This document shows, one piece after another, positions 54,711 to 63,410 of a stretch of 64,000 bases of DNA; position 1 is the stretch's first letter; each line of letters opens with the position of its first letter. The position numbers and the translations under genes were made by a program. Source of the stretch: Ralstonia pickettii DTP0602 (GTDB lineage Bacteria > Pseudomonadota > Gammaproteobacteria > Burkholderiales > Burkholderiaceae); the NCBI GenBank assembly GCA_000471925.1, contig CP006667.1, forward strand, positions 2,728,001 through 2,792,000, in the 5' to 3' direction. A model generated the notes under the pieces. The model saw nothing but the letters and a program-made list of their open reading frames with translations, was not told where the DNA came from and did not search any database.

Positions 54711-56738
54711 TCAATCGGGCTCAGGATCGTCCTTGAACTTCAGTTGCACATGTCGCCCTTCGCTGACGGTTCCATTCTTGGCGACGGCGAAGAGCAAATA
54801 GTCCCCGGCAATCGCAAGCCCTGGCAACGGCGGGGCCGTGACTTCCAGCTTGCCGCTGTTTTCCTTCGCGACCGGCAGCTTCACGTACCGGTTGCCCCAA
54901 GTCCAGTTGTGGGTGATCGGACCAGTACGAATCAGCGCAACCGATTCGACCTCGGCGCCGGAGACGTCCAGCTTGAACTTCTTGCCGTAGCGGATGCTGT
55001 TCGGGGATTTGTCGATGACCGGCTTCACACCCTTGAAGAAATAAGGTGGCTTGTAGAACTCGAGTACCGGGACGGCGGCATCCCGTTGTGCCTGGGTCTG
55101 GGGTGATCCTGGTATCAGGTTGACCCTGTTGCCTCCCATCACCCATACGCCACCATTGGGCATCAGTAGCGCAGTGGAATGGTCATGCCGGGGCACCGGC
55201 GAAGTGACCACGTCGGTCCTGCTGCCGTCGGCCGGATTGAACAGCTGATAGGCAAGGCTGTTCACGTTTCCATCGGCACCACCGACGACCAGCAGTTTCC
55301 CATCTGGCAGCGCGACCACATTGTTCTGCGTGGCCGGCAGGATGAGATTGCTGAGGGGCTTCCATTTTGGTGTCGGACTGGAGAAATTGATCGTTTCCGC
55401 AACCGCTGAAGCGGGTGTATTGCCGCCATCCGATCCGCCGAACAGGAACAGATCCTGCGACCAGGTGCCATTCGCGTTGATCGTCACCATCATGACGCCA
55501 GCGCCACTGTCATGGGCATTCTGGGCCGTATCCACATAGGTCCAATGGTTCTCTGCGGGCGTGGCGATCAGGGGGTCGGCGAGCGCGCCCTGGACATCGA
55601 GCAGGTAGGTCCTTCCGCTGTAGAAGAAGGGATCGTAGCCTCGAATATTCAACCCTCCAGGTTGTCCAGGCAGCGGTGGTACGACTTCGGAGGAGACGGC
55701 GACCTTCCAGTCTTTCTCGCCTGGTCCGGTCTGGACCACAAAAGCGCGGGGATACATCGGCAGCAGCTTCTTTGCATTTTCCAGCGCAACCGTCGTATCG
55801 GTCTTCGGATCGTACACTTCCGGCACGGCCTGCCGTACCTTGGTGGCGCTCGCATTGGCCGGCCCTACGCTGGTGTCCTGATCAGAGCCAGACAGGACCA
55901 GAATTCGCCCATCGGGCAGCGTCACGGCGCTCGGATACCAGCGTTGATACTTCAGGTCCGAGGAATGCGCTGGATCGGTATTGTTCTCATTCAGCGGATC
56001 GCAATGTGACAAGACTCCGGTCGGGTCCATTTCAAAGCCGGATCTGACGCATGGTATCGGTCTGCTTACCCATTGCTCGGTCTTGGGGTCGAATATGTTG
56101 ACCTTCCTTCCGCCATTGTTGCCGCCCTTGTCATGTAGCCCGACTACGTAGATACGGCCATCAGTCCCGGACACGTGGCCATTACAGAACAGGTTATATC
56201 CCAGTCCCCTGGAGAAACCGGCATCCGAGAAGAACGGGTCGGTATAGCTAATGTCCGCGCTGGTCAGATCGGCGATAGCCGTCTTGGTGAATGTGCCGGT
56301 ATTGATCAGGGACTGCAGTCCACAGACATCGACGATCTGGGCGTTTTCCCGTTCGAGGTCAGGGCTGTAGCGTGACCAGCCGCTTTCGTCGAGTTGGCCA
56401 AGTGAGAATCCGCCCTGTACCAGATCAATATATTTCTGGTTGAACCCAGGGAATCCACCGCCCTGCACCGGCGGATTGAGATAGTGCGTTGGCTTGTACT
56501 CCGATGGCCGCATCCAGATCAGCATCTTCGGACATTCTGCATACTTCTTGTTCCATATCAGCGAGGCATGGATGAAGTCCTTGTGGATCGGAATCAAGCC
56601 GCTGTTTTGTCCGCACACCGCCGCACCGGCGGCTGGACATTCAACTGCCGCCAAAGCGGGACCGGCGGATGCCGCAATCAGCAGAAAAGAACAAATTCCT
56701 GTCAACGCCAGCGACAGGGCTCGGTGAAAATTATCCAT
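54711..56738 (-). CDS. Galactose/glyoxal-oxidase-like (copper radical oxidase family) secreted protein
   Basis: 675 residues from ATG 56738, preceded by a perfect AAAGGAGGT. Signal peptide ends ALAA near 31. Kelch-type seven-bladed propeller (residues about 90-560) and a C-terminal DUF1929 early-set domain. Radical-site residues by motif: Cys185 (LFCNG), Tyr268 (RWYPS), His520 (DHS) and His610 (GPITHN) are kept. The axial tyrosine before the first histidine (R-x-YHS in the family) is replaced by Asp519 (RHDHS). Oxidation of an aldehyde or alcohol to give H2O2 is the family reaction, but activity is uncertain here. Confidence 0.85.
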   Translation of the reverse strand: MDNFHRALSLALTGICSFLLIAASAGPALAAVECPAAGAAVCGQNSGLIPIHKDFIHASLIWNKKYAECPKMLIWMRPSEYKPTHYLNPPVQGGGFPGFNQKYIDLVQGGFSLGQLDESGWSRYSPDLERENAQIVDVCGLQSLINTGTFTKTAIADLTSADISYTDPFFSDAGFSRGLGYNLFCNGHVSGTDGRIYVVGLHDKGGNNGGRKVNIFDPKTEQWVSRPIPCVRSGFEMDPTGVLSHCDPLNENNTDPAHSSDLKYQRWYPSAVTLPDGRILVLSGSDQDTSVGPANASATKVRQAVPEVYDPKTDTTVALENAKKLLPMYPRAFVVQTGPGEKDWKVAVSSEVVPPLPGQPGGLNIRGYDPFFYSGRTYLLDVQGALADPLIATPAENHWTYVDTAQNAHDSGAGVMMVTINANGTWSQDLFLFGGSDGGNTPASAVAETINFSSPTPKWKPLSNLILPATQNNVVALPDGKLLVVGGADGNVNSLAYQLFNPADGSRTDVVTSPVPRHDHSTALLMPNGGVWVMGGNRVNLIPGSPQTQAQRDAAVPVLEFYKPPYFFKGVKPVIDKSPNSIRYGKKFKLDVSGAEVESVALIRTGPITHNWTWGNRYVKLPVAKENSGKLEVTAPPLPGLAIAGDYLLFAVAKNGTVSEGRHVQLKFKDDPEPD

Positions 56739-57015
56739 ACGACCTCCTTTGAGGCCATCAACGCGAGAACAGGGGTTGGTGGTTTGTCGCATATCGTTTG
56801 TCTCGTTTGTCCTCCTTTCCGTCCATTCAGGTGGCGTCTCGACTGACTGGCACTTGTAGCCAGAACGGTGCCATGACCGCTATCTCGTTGATTCTTTTCG
56901 GAGATGTCGCCGTGAGAGAACGGCCGGAAAGCGCAAAGCGGAAAATCGGTTTCAGAGTTGAGACGGGCTGGTTGGGGGGACCGGCCTGATGGGAAGTGTT
57001 CCGGTCGCCAACGCG

Positions 57016-57096
57016 CCAGCCGGCCTGCGCCTGACAGCCGCAGCGCGGCCTATGCCCCGGCGTAACGCCGCGCCGCGCGCAGACTGTCGACCGACC
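57016..57096. repeat. Duplicated gene junction, copy B
   Basis: About 81 bases matching 54536-54611. Here the DoxX end (minus strand, stop at 57050) is intact and the other side is a relic of the DUF417 end: read in the matching frame it gives QPACA and a stop. The rest of the 311-base gap 56739-57049 shows nothing else. Confidence 0.75.
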
Positions 57097-57547
57097 ACGC
57101 CCCAGCGCCGCGCGCGGCGAGCAGCAGCACCACGACAAGCAGCACCAGCGGATACTCCATTCCGCGATCGATCCACGCGAAATGCTGACGATGGATGTAG
57201 CAGATAACCGCCATCTGCACCGTCATCAACGCGGCCACGGGTCGCGTCAGCACCCCCGCTACCAGCATGGCGCCGCCAATCGTTTCCAACAGCGCCACCG
57301 CCAGCGCAATCTGCGGCGCCATCGGCAGGTGCAGCACGTTGGCGATCAGGTTGGTGGCGCCGGCCATCGGGTTGGCCATCGAGCCATGGCTGGTGCCGAG
57401 CAGCTTGGGCAGGCCGTGCGTCATCATGACGAGGCCGAACACGGCGCGCAGCAGCGCATAGGCCAGCGGTTCCAGGCGGGTCAGGCGCAGCGACAGCGAT
57501 GTCGGCAGCGTCGCGGCAGTCCGCGGTTCAGGCGAGAGCTGGGTCAT
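57050..57547 (-). CDS. DoxX family inner-membrane protein
   Basis: 165 residues from ATG 57547. Four hydrophobic segments; family motifs LLRAVFGLVMMTHGLPKLLG and VALLETIGGAMLVAGVLTRPVA. DoxX proteins have roles in redox or thiol stress in other bacteria. Encoded 38 bases after the molybdenum-dehydrogenase large-subunit gene on the same strand. Confidence 0.9.
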   Translation of the reverse strand: MTQLSPEPRTAATLPTSLSLRLTRLEPLAYALLRAVFGLVMMTHGLPKLLGTSHGSMANPMAGATNLIANVLHLPMAPQIALAVALLETIGGAMLVAGVLTRPVAALMTVQMAVICYIHRQHFAWIDRGMEYPLVLLVVVLLLAARGAGAWSVDSLRAARRYAGA

Positions 57548-57585
57548 TTGGTTGCTCCAGGATTTCGAAAGATTGCAGCGACGCT

Positions 57586-59724
57586 TCAGGCCTGGCGCGG
57601 CTGTAGCGGCAGCGTGCGCAGCCGCTCGCCGGTGAGCGCGAACACGGCGTTGGCCACCGCCGCGGCAATGGGCGGCGTGCCGGGCTCGCCGACGCCGCCG
57701 GGCGCATCGGTGCCGGGCACGATATGCACGTCGATGCGCGGCATCTCCGGCATGCGCAGCACCGGGTAGTCGTGGAAATTGGAAGGCAGCGCAGCGCCGT
57801 CCTTCAGCGCAAGGTTGCCATATAGCGCCGCGCTCAGCCCGTAGACGATGGCGCCTTCCATCTGCGCGCGGATGTTGTCGGGATTGACGGCGATACCGCA
57901 GTCGATCGCGCACACCACGCGATGCACACGCAACGCGCCCTTGCTGACCGAAACTTCCACCGCCTGCGCGCAGAAGCTGCCGAACGATGCATGCACCGCC
58001 AGGCCATAGCCGCGGCCGCGCGCAGGCCTGCGTTGCCAGCCGAACTTGTCGGCCGCAAGCTCCAGCACGCGCAGGTGGCGCGGCTCGTCCTTCAGCAGCA
58101 GGCGGCGATAGGCCAGCGGATCCTTGCGCGCGGCGCGCGCCAGTTCGTCGACCATGCCCTCCATCACGAAACCGCTGTGGCTGTGGCCAACCGAGCGCCA
58201 GTACCAGACCGGGACGCTGGTGCGCGGCGAGTGCGCCTCGACGCGATGCGCGGGGCAGCGCGTCACATACGGAGAATCGGCTACACCCTCGACCGAGGTC
58301 TTGTGCACGCCCGGCGTATCCGGGTGGATCGATTGCCCGGCGATGCCATGGCGCCAAGCCACCGGCAGTCCGGCCCGGTCCAGCCCCACCCGCACCCGGT
58401 GCACGAAGGCGGAGCGATAGTAGCCGCCGCGCATGTCATCCTCGCGCGACCAAACCGTCTTGACCGGAGCGCCCGCTGCCTTGGCCACGTGCACGGCCTC
58501 GCCGATAAAGTCCTGCACCGCCCGGCGCCCGAAACCGCCGCCGAGGAAGGTGGTATAGATGCGCACCTGCTCCGGCCTGAGCCCGGACACCTGCGCCGCG
58601 GTGCGCTGCGCCAGCGTCTGCATCTGCGTGCCGACCCAGACGTCGCAGCCCTCGGCACCCAGGCGCACCGTGCAATTGAGCGGCTCCATCGCCGCGTGCG
58701 CCAGGTAGGGCACGCGGTACTCACGCTCCACCACCTGCGCCGCGCCCCGCATGGCCACGGCCACGTCGCCGGCCTCCGCTGCCACCGGACCGGGCGCGCC
58801 CGCCAGCCGCGCGAATTCCTGCAACAGCCGGTCGCTGTCGGGTGCTGCGCCCGCGGCCGGCTCCCATTCGATCTTCAGCGCATCGCGACCCTGCCTGGCC
58901 GCCCAGTAGTGATCGGCGACCACCGCGACACCGCTTGGCACCTGCACCACCTGGCGCACGCCTCGCACCGCGCGCGCCGCCCCGTCGTCGACGCTGCGCA
59001 CCCGCGCGCCAAACGTCGGCGCACGCGCCACCACGGCGGTCAGCAGCCCATCGAACTGCACGTCGATGCCGAATTGCGCGCGGCCAGTGAGCTTGGGCAG
59101 GTTGTCGAGGCGCCGTGCGCCCTTGCCGATCCACTTCCATTCGCCCGGCGCCTTCAGCGCGAGCGATGCGGCATCTGGCACCGCCAGCCGCCCGGCATCG
59201 TCGGCCAGCTCGCCATAGCGGATGCGCTGCGTGCCGTTGACGACCGCGCCAGTGTCGGTGCGCAGGCTCGCCGCCGGCACGTTGAGGCGCTGCGCCGCGG
59301 CCTGCAGCAGCATCGCCCGCGCCGCCGCGCCGGCTTGCCGGTAGCGCGTGAATTCAGTGCGAATGCTGGAGGAGCCGACCGTCGCCTGCATGCCGCCGAT
59401 AGCGCTGTTGCCATAGGTCGGCGCCGCCGGTGCATGTTCAACGTGGATCCGCGACCAGTCCGCATCGAGCTCCTCGGCGATCAGCAGGGGCAGCGTGGTC
59501 CACACGCCCTGCCCCATTTCCGAATGGGCCAGCAGTACCGTGATGCTGTCGTCGGCACCGATGCGCAGGAAGGCATTGGGCGCAAACGTGGTGGTTGACA
59601 CTGCAGCCTCGACGCCAGGCTGGCGACGCGCCACCGGCACGGTGAAGCCAATCACCAGGCCGCCGCCGAGCACGGCACCGGCCGCGAGGAACTTGCGCCG
59701 CGAGGGGTTGGAAAGTGCCTGCAC
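57586..59724 (-). CDS. Molybdopterin-binding subunit of aldehyde/isoquinoline dehydrogenase, IorB-like
   Basis: 712 residues from GTG 59724. Tat-type signal SRRKFLAAGAVLGGGLVIG at residues 8-26. Molybdopterin motifs LLAHSEMGQGVWTTLPLLIAEELD (in part), FLGGGFGRRAVQDF and the catalytic-glutamate motif PGGVGEPGTPPIAAAVANA near the C-terminus. The family (xanthine oxidase, single-chain Mo subunit) hydroxylates N-heterocycles or oxidises aldehydes. Paired with the [2Fe-2S] subunit encoded 12 bases upstream. No cytochrome subunit gene is next to it. Confidence 0.92.
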   Translation of the reverse strand: MQALSNPSRRKFLAAGAVLGGGLVIGFTVPVARRQPGVEAAVSTTTFAPNAFLRIGADDSITVLLAHSEMGQGVWTTLPLLIAEELDADWSRIHVEHAPAAPTYGNSAIGGMQATVGSSSIRTEFTRYRQAGAAARAMLLQAAAQRLNVPAASLRTDTGAVVNGTQRIRYGELADDAGRLAVPDAASLALKAPGEWKWIGKGARRLDNLPKLTGRAQFGIDVQFDGLLTAVVARAPTFGARVRSVDDGAARAVRGVRQVVQVPSGVAVVADHYWAARQGRDALKIEWEPAAGAAPDSDRLLQEFARLAGAPGPVAAEAGDVAVAMRGAAQVVEREYRVPYLAHAAMEPLNCTVRLGAEGCDVWVGTQMQTLAQRTAAQVSGLRPEQVRIYTTFLGGGFGRRAVQDFIGEAVHVAKAAGAPVKTVWSREDDMRGGYYRSAFVHRVRVGLDRAGLPVAWRHGIAGQSIHPDTPGVHKTSVEGVADSPYVTRCPAHRVEAHSPRTSVPVWYWRSVGHSHSGFVMEGMVDELARAARKDPLAYRRLLLKDEPRHLRVLELAADKFGWQRRPARGRGYGLAVHASFGSFCAQAVEVSVSKGALRVHRVVCAIDCGIAVNPDNIRAQMEGAIVYGLSAALYGNLALKDGAALPSNFHDYPVLRMPEMPRIDVHIVPGTDAPGGVGEPGTPPIAAAVANAVFALTGERLRTLPLQPRQA

Positions 59725-59736
59725 GATCGCTCTCCC

Positions 59737-60192
59737 TCAGTGCCCGGCCAGCTCGGCGGCGCGATGCACGGCCGCGCGGATGCGCTGGTAGGTGCCGCAG
59801 CGGCAGATATTGCCAGCCATGGCCTCGTCAATCTGCGCGTCGGTGGGCGTGCGGGTCTGCTTCAACAGTGCCGCCGCCGACATCATCTGGCCGGACTGGC
59901 AGTAACCGCACTGAATCACATCCAACTCGGCCCAGGCCCTCTGCACCGGGTGGCTGCCATCCGGCGACAAACCCTCGATGGTGGTGATCGACTTGCCGGC
60001 CGCCGCCGACACCGGTAACACGCAGCTACGCTGCGGCGCGCCGTCCACATGCACGGTGCAGGCGCCGCATTGCGCCATGCCGCACCCGAACTTTGTGCCG
60101 GTAAGGCCCGCCAGGTCGCGCAACATCCACAGCAGCGGCATATTGGGATCGGCGTCGACGTCGTGATCCGTTCCGTTGATATTCAGCCTCAT
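59737..60192 (-). CDS. [2Fe-2S] subunit of aldehyde/isoquinoline dehydrogenase, IorA-like
   Basis: 151 residues from ATG 60192. N-terminal plant-type ferredoxin domain with [18 protein letters not shown] and RSCVLP; C-terminal helical domain with the second cluster motif [12 protein letters not shown] and [12 protein letters not shown]. It transfers electrons from the Mo subunit. AAGGAGC lies upstream of the ATG. Confidence 0.95.
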   Translation of the reverse strand: MRLNINGTDHDVDADPNMPLLWMLRDLAGLTGTKFGCGMAQCGACTVHVDGAPQRSCVLPVSAAAGKSITTIEGLSPDGSHPVQRAWAELDVIQCGYCQSGQMMSAAALLKQTRTPTDAQIDEAMAGNICRCGTYQRIRAAVHRAAELAGH

Positions 60193-60565
60193 CGTCGGCT
60201 CCTTGAAATGGTCCGGGGCCGGCGCGGGCAAAGGGCCGCACGCCTTGAACCTGTGGGCGATTCTGCCCACGGCGGCAGGTCTCTACAATCCGCCGCGGAT
60301 TGGCAGGACTATTCAGGGAAATCCAACAATGCGTCGCTGGGGCTGTTCGACTACCCAGTTCAAAGGGTCGCAGCCGGCGCTGCGGGTGCGCTCGTCTTCC
60401 CCTCTGTTCAAAGGGGGAGTTGGTGAACCCGGCCAGTCGCGCGAATTAGCCGGGCATCGATTTTGCTGGTCTATATTCCAATGGTGATTTTTTAATCGTC
60501 AGACAGTGTTCCCGCGTCGGGATCCGTGTGACGAGTATGTATCCGGTCACCGCTGGAGAGGCAAC
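60193..60565. other. Intergenic region, iorA / SbmA-type transporter
   Basis: 373 bases, divergent promoters. A short inverted repeat CCCCT-N8-AGGGG (within CCCCTCTGTTCAAAGGGGG, about 60398-60416) is of the kind that recurs as extragenic repeats in this group. No gene seen. Confidence 0.4.
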
Positions 60566-62341
60566 ATGAGCGTCGTTCCTGAGCCGAGGGTCGCGGGCAG
60601 CACTTCGGCCCGAAGGAAAGCCCAAAGGAAAAATACTGGCGCCTCCCACCGGCACGTGTGGACCCGATACTGGGCCATTGCAAAACCTTATTGGTTCTCA
60701 AAGGAAAAATGGAAGGCCTCGGGCTTGCTGCTCCTGTTGGTCCTGCTGCTGCTGGGCCAAACCCAAACCGAAGTCCTGTTCATCGAGCAAACCGGCGAAT
60801 TTACCTCGGCCCTGGCGGCACAAGACGCCGATCGCTTCTGGGCCTCGATCAGAAAATGTCTCTACATCCTGATCGTCGCCGTTCCCACCTACAGCTTTTA
60901 CCATTTCGTGAGAAATAAACTGGGCCTTTTCTGGAGGCGCTGGTTGACCGATCACTATCTGGACGGATATTTCAAGGCCAGGACTTATTACAAACTCAAT
61001 GCCAATGCCGCGATCGACAATCCGGATCAGCGGATCACCGAGGATATCAATACCTTCACGCGGCAATCCCTGTTTTTTCTTTCTATTGGCGTCGGCGCAC
61101 TGCTGCAAATCATTGCATTCAGCGCAGTCTTGTGGTCGATCTCCAGGGAGCTGGTCTACTTTCTTGTTATCTATGCCATCGCCGGCACATTCGTAACCGT
61201 CTTTTTTTTCGGCCGCGTCATGATTGGCCTGAATTTCTATCAGTTAAAGCGGGAGGCGGATTTCCGGTTCAGCCTGATCCGGGTTCGTGAGAACGCCGAG
61301 TCCATTGCGTTCTATCGGGGTGAAGCGCTGGAGTCGTCCCATGTGCGGGGCCGTTTCGAACATGCCTTCCAGAACTTCAACAGACTCATTAACTGGCAGC
61401 TCAATCTGAGCCTGTTCCAGTATGCCTATAACTTCCTCACCATCGTACTGCCCAGTGCCATCGTCGCTTCACGCGTGCTTTCCGGCGAGCTCGAAGTCGG
61501 TCGCGCTATCCAGGCTGCTGCTGCATTTGCCGCCGTACTGAACGCATTGACCGTGGTCGTTGACAATTTTGAGGACCTGAGTCGATTCGTGGCGGGACTG
61601 GATCGACTGGACACATTCTCCGGCGCCTTGAACGGGATGGCAGCAGCCTCCCCCAGGCCAGCGGACAGGATCGAATCCGTCCTGGACTCCCGCCTGGCGC
61701 TGGAACATGTCACCTTGCAGACACCGAACCAGGAGCGAACGCTGGTCAACGACCTGACATTGTCGATCAACCCGGGAGAGGGACTTCTCATTGTCGGTGC
61801 CAGCGGCGGAGGAAAGAGTTCTCTGATGCGCGCGATCGCCGGATTGTGGAACAACGGCACGGGATGCATCGTGCGGCCAAGTCCGCAGGAAATGCTGTTC
61901 CTGCCGCAGCACCCTTACATGGTGGTGGGCAGCCTGCGCAGCCAGTTGCTATACCCGAACCACATCGGCCAGAAGGTACCTGACGAGGAACTTCTGCAGC
62001 TGTTGGAGATGATCAATCTGAAGGATATCGTTGGCCGGTTTGGCGGGCTGGACACGGAAGTGGACTGGGGCAAAGTGTTATCCCTCGGCGAGCAACAGCG
62101 ACTCACGATCGGACGCGTATTACTCGCCAAACCGCGCTACGTGATGCTCGACGAGGCCACCAGCGCGCTGGACAGTGGCAATGAGGAAAGCATGTATATG
62201 CTGCTGGCCGACATGCAGGCGACGCTGGTCAGTGTCAGTCATCGGCCCACACTCCTGAGATTTCACCACCAGGTGCTGGAACTGCCCGGGAACGGGAATT
62301 GGTGGCTGCACCCGACCCGGGATTATCGCTTTGGGTGGTAG
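60566..62341 (+). CDS. SbmA/BacA-type (ABCD-like) ABC transporter, fused membrane and ATPase domains
   Basis: 591 residues from ATG 60566 (GAGAGG upstream). N-terminal ABC_membrane_2 domain of five to six helices (about 45-330) with YLDGYFKARTYYKLNANAAIDNPDQRI, in part, as in SbmA, BacA and peroxisomal ABCD proteins. ATPase domain from about 390: Walker A GASGGGKSS, signature LSLGEQQR, Walker B YVMLDEATSALD, H-loop SVSHRP. Relatives import peptides, vitamins or very-long-chain acyl compounds. Its last 40 bases precede the convergent LRAT-like gene. Confidence 0.9.
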   Translation: MSVVPEPRVAGSTSARRKAQRKNTGASHRHVWTRYWAIAKPYWFSKEKWKASGLLLLLVLLLLGQTQTEVLFIEQTGEFTSALAAQDADRFWASIRKCLYILIVAVPTYSFYHFVRNKLGLFWRRWLTDHYLDGYFKARTYYKLNANAAIDNPDQRITEDINTFTRQSLFFLSIGVGALLQIIAFSAVLWSISRELVYFLVIYAIAGTFVTVFFFGRVMIGLNFYQLKREADFRFSLIRVRENAESIAFYRGEALESSHVRGRFEHAFQNFNRLINWQLNLSLFQYAYNFLTIVLPSAIVASRVLSGELEVGRAIQAAAAFAAVLNALTVVVDNFEDLSRFVAGLDRLDTFSGALNGMAAASPRPADRIESVLDSRLALEHVTLQTPNQERTLVNDLTLSINPGEGLLIVGASGGGKSSLMRAIAGLWNNGTGCIVRPSPQEMLFLPQHPYMVVGSLRSQLLYPNHIGQKVPDEELLQLLEMINLKDIVGRFGGLDTEVDWGKVLSLGEQQRLTIGRVLLAKPRYVMLDEATSALDSGNEESMYMLLADMQATLVSVSHRPTLLRFHHQVLELPGNGNWWLHPTRDYRFGW

Positions 62342-62380
62342 AGGTTCGCCAGGCCCGGAATCTCACGCTGACGACCTGCC

Positions 62381-62911
62381 CTACTGGCACGCCGCTGTCT
62401 TGGCGGAATACCCGAAAGAACGATTCGGGCGATCGCGCCTTGCGCGATCACGGAAACCATGAAACTTCGCCCTGGCGAGCGCAAACAGTGTCTTGATGCC
62501 TACCCAAGGATTCCGCAAGCACTGGCGTACCTGCTCGCTCCGCCTGACGCCTGTCACACACCATGTGCAGAAGTGTTCGCAGTTATTGGTCAGGAACTGA
62601 TATTGGTCTTCGCCCAGGCGGGACTTCGCCCTTTGCACTACCTCGATTCCGGCATAAGCGGCATCCGGTTCAGCCTGGATTTTTATAGCCTTCCCTGCCG
62701 CAAAGGCGCGCAACGCTATGTATTCTATGGGGCGCCGTTTCGCCGAATGATCAAAGCCCCCGTAGTGAATGACCTGCCCACCGCCGACATAAATACCGTG
62801 GTGTGTGTAGCCATCCCGCTCGCTAATAAGATGGGCCCCAGCCTCGATAATGCGTTCTATGCTGGCCAACTCTGGCGAAGTCATGAGCCAATCAATATAC
62901 AGAGTTTCCAT
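62381..62911 (-). CDS. LRAT-like (NlpC/P60-superfamily) acyltransferase/hydrolase
   Basis: 176 residues from ATG 62911 (an alternative ATG is nine codons on). The permuted papain-like LRAT features are present: first histidine H38 in YTHHGIYVGGG, second H49 in VIHYGG, and the catalytic cysteine C111 in NNCEHFCTWC. LRAT proteins form acyl-enzyme intermediates from phospholipids. The C-terminus is basic (RDRARRDRPNR). Function in bacteria is not settled; the neighbour is an SbmA/ABCD-like transporter. Confidence 0.85.
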   Translation of the reverse strand: METLYIDWLMTSPELASIERIIEAGAHLISERDGYTHHGIYVGGGQVIHYGGFDHSAKRRPIEYIALRAFAAGKAIKIQAEPDAAYAGIEVVQRAKSRLGEDQYQFLTNNCEHFCTWCVTGVRRSEQVRQCLRNPWVGIKTLFALARAKFHGFRDRARRDRPNRSFGYSAKTAACQ

Positions 62912-63410
62912 GGCGAGCCGCTATTATCTTGAAAGCGATTTATTCAGTACCGCTGGTGAACCTCATGGACATACCCATCGAAGCGCTAATGACCCTTCCC
63001 CCGGAGTGAAGGCAAAGCGAGTGCCTCCGAGGAGGTTCCTCCTCGGGAAAAGTGTTCACCGCGCTCATTTCAGATTTGCATTGCGCCAGCTATTGCAGGC
63101 AATGCGGTGCAGCTCCGTCACCCCAGGGCTTTTGCGAGCGCACTGCGCGATCGCACCGGCCATGAGACAAGGGTAGGCGCGCAGGCGCAACAAACCCATT
63201 CTACGGACGGGTAGTGCTGCCCCTACATAGGCTTCGAACGCTCATACTCGGGTATAAGCCGCGGGACCGGGGCACGTACCGCAAGGTGTCGGTCGAGCGG
63301 TTTGAGGCCAGGACGTAACTTTGCTTCTCGCTTTTTTGTCGTGCGCTGGCACCCAAAAGAAAACCCGCGGCCAGGCCGCGGGTTTCATTCCTGCTTACTT
63401 ATTGAGGGAC
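62912..63410. other. Gene-poor gap before malate synthase
   Basis: 499 bases. It contains a perfect inverted repeat CCGAGGAGG-TT-CCTCCTCGG (63027-63046) with no T-run, and the terminator at 63361. Nothing coding is supported. Confidence 0.4.
63361..63385 (-). terminator. Rho-independent terminator of the malate synthase gene
   Basis: Perfect 12-base arms AAACCCGCGGCC and GGCCGCGGGTTT around a central A, followed on the minus strand by TTCTTTT. It lies 26 bases after the aceB stop. Confidence 0.9.

Noticed and set aside
57922..59598. Plus-strand frame of 558 codons
   Set aside because: Antisense to the IorB-like gene; rich in Arg and His with no family signature.
63027..63046. Perfect GAGGAGG/CCTCCTC inverted repeat as a terminator
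   Set aside because: No T-run on either strand and no gene ending next to it.
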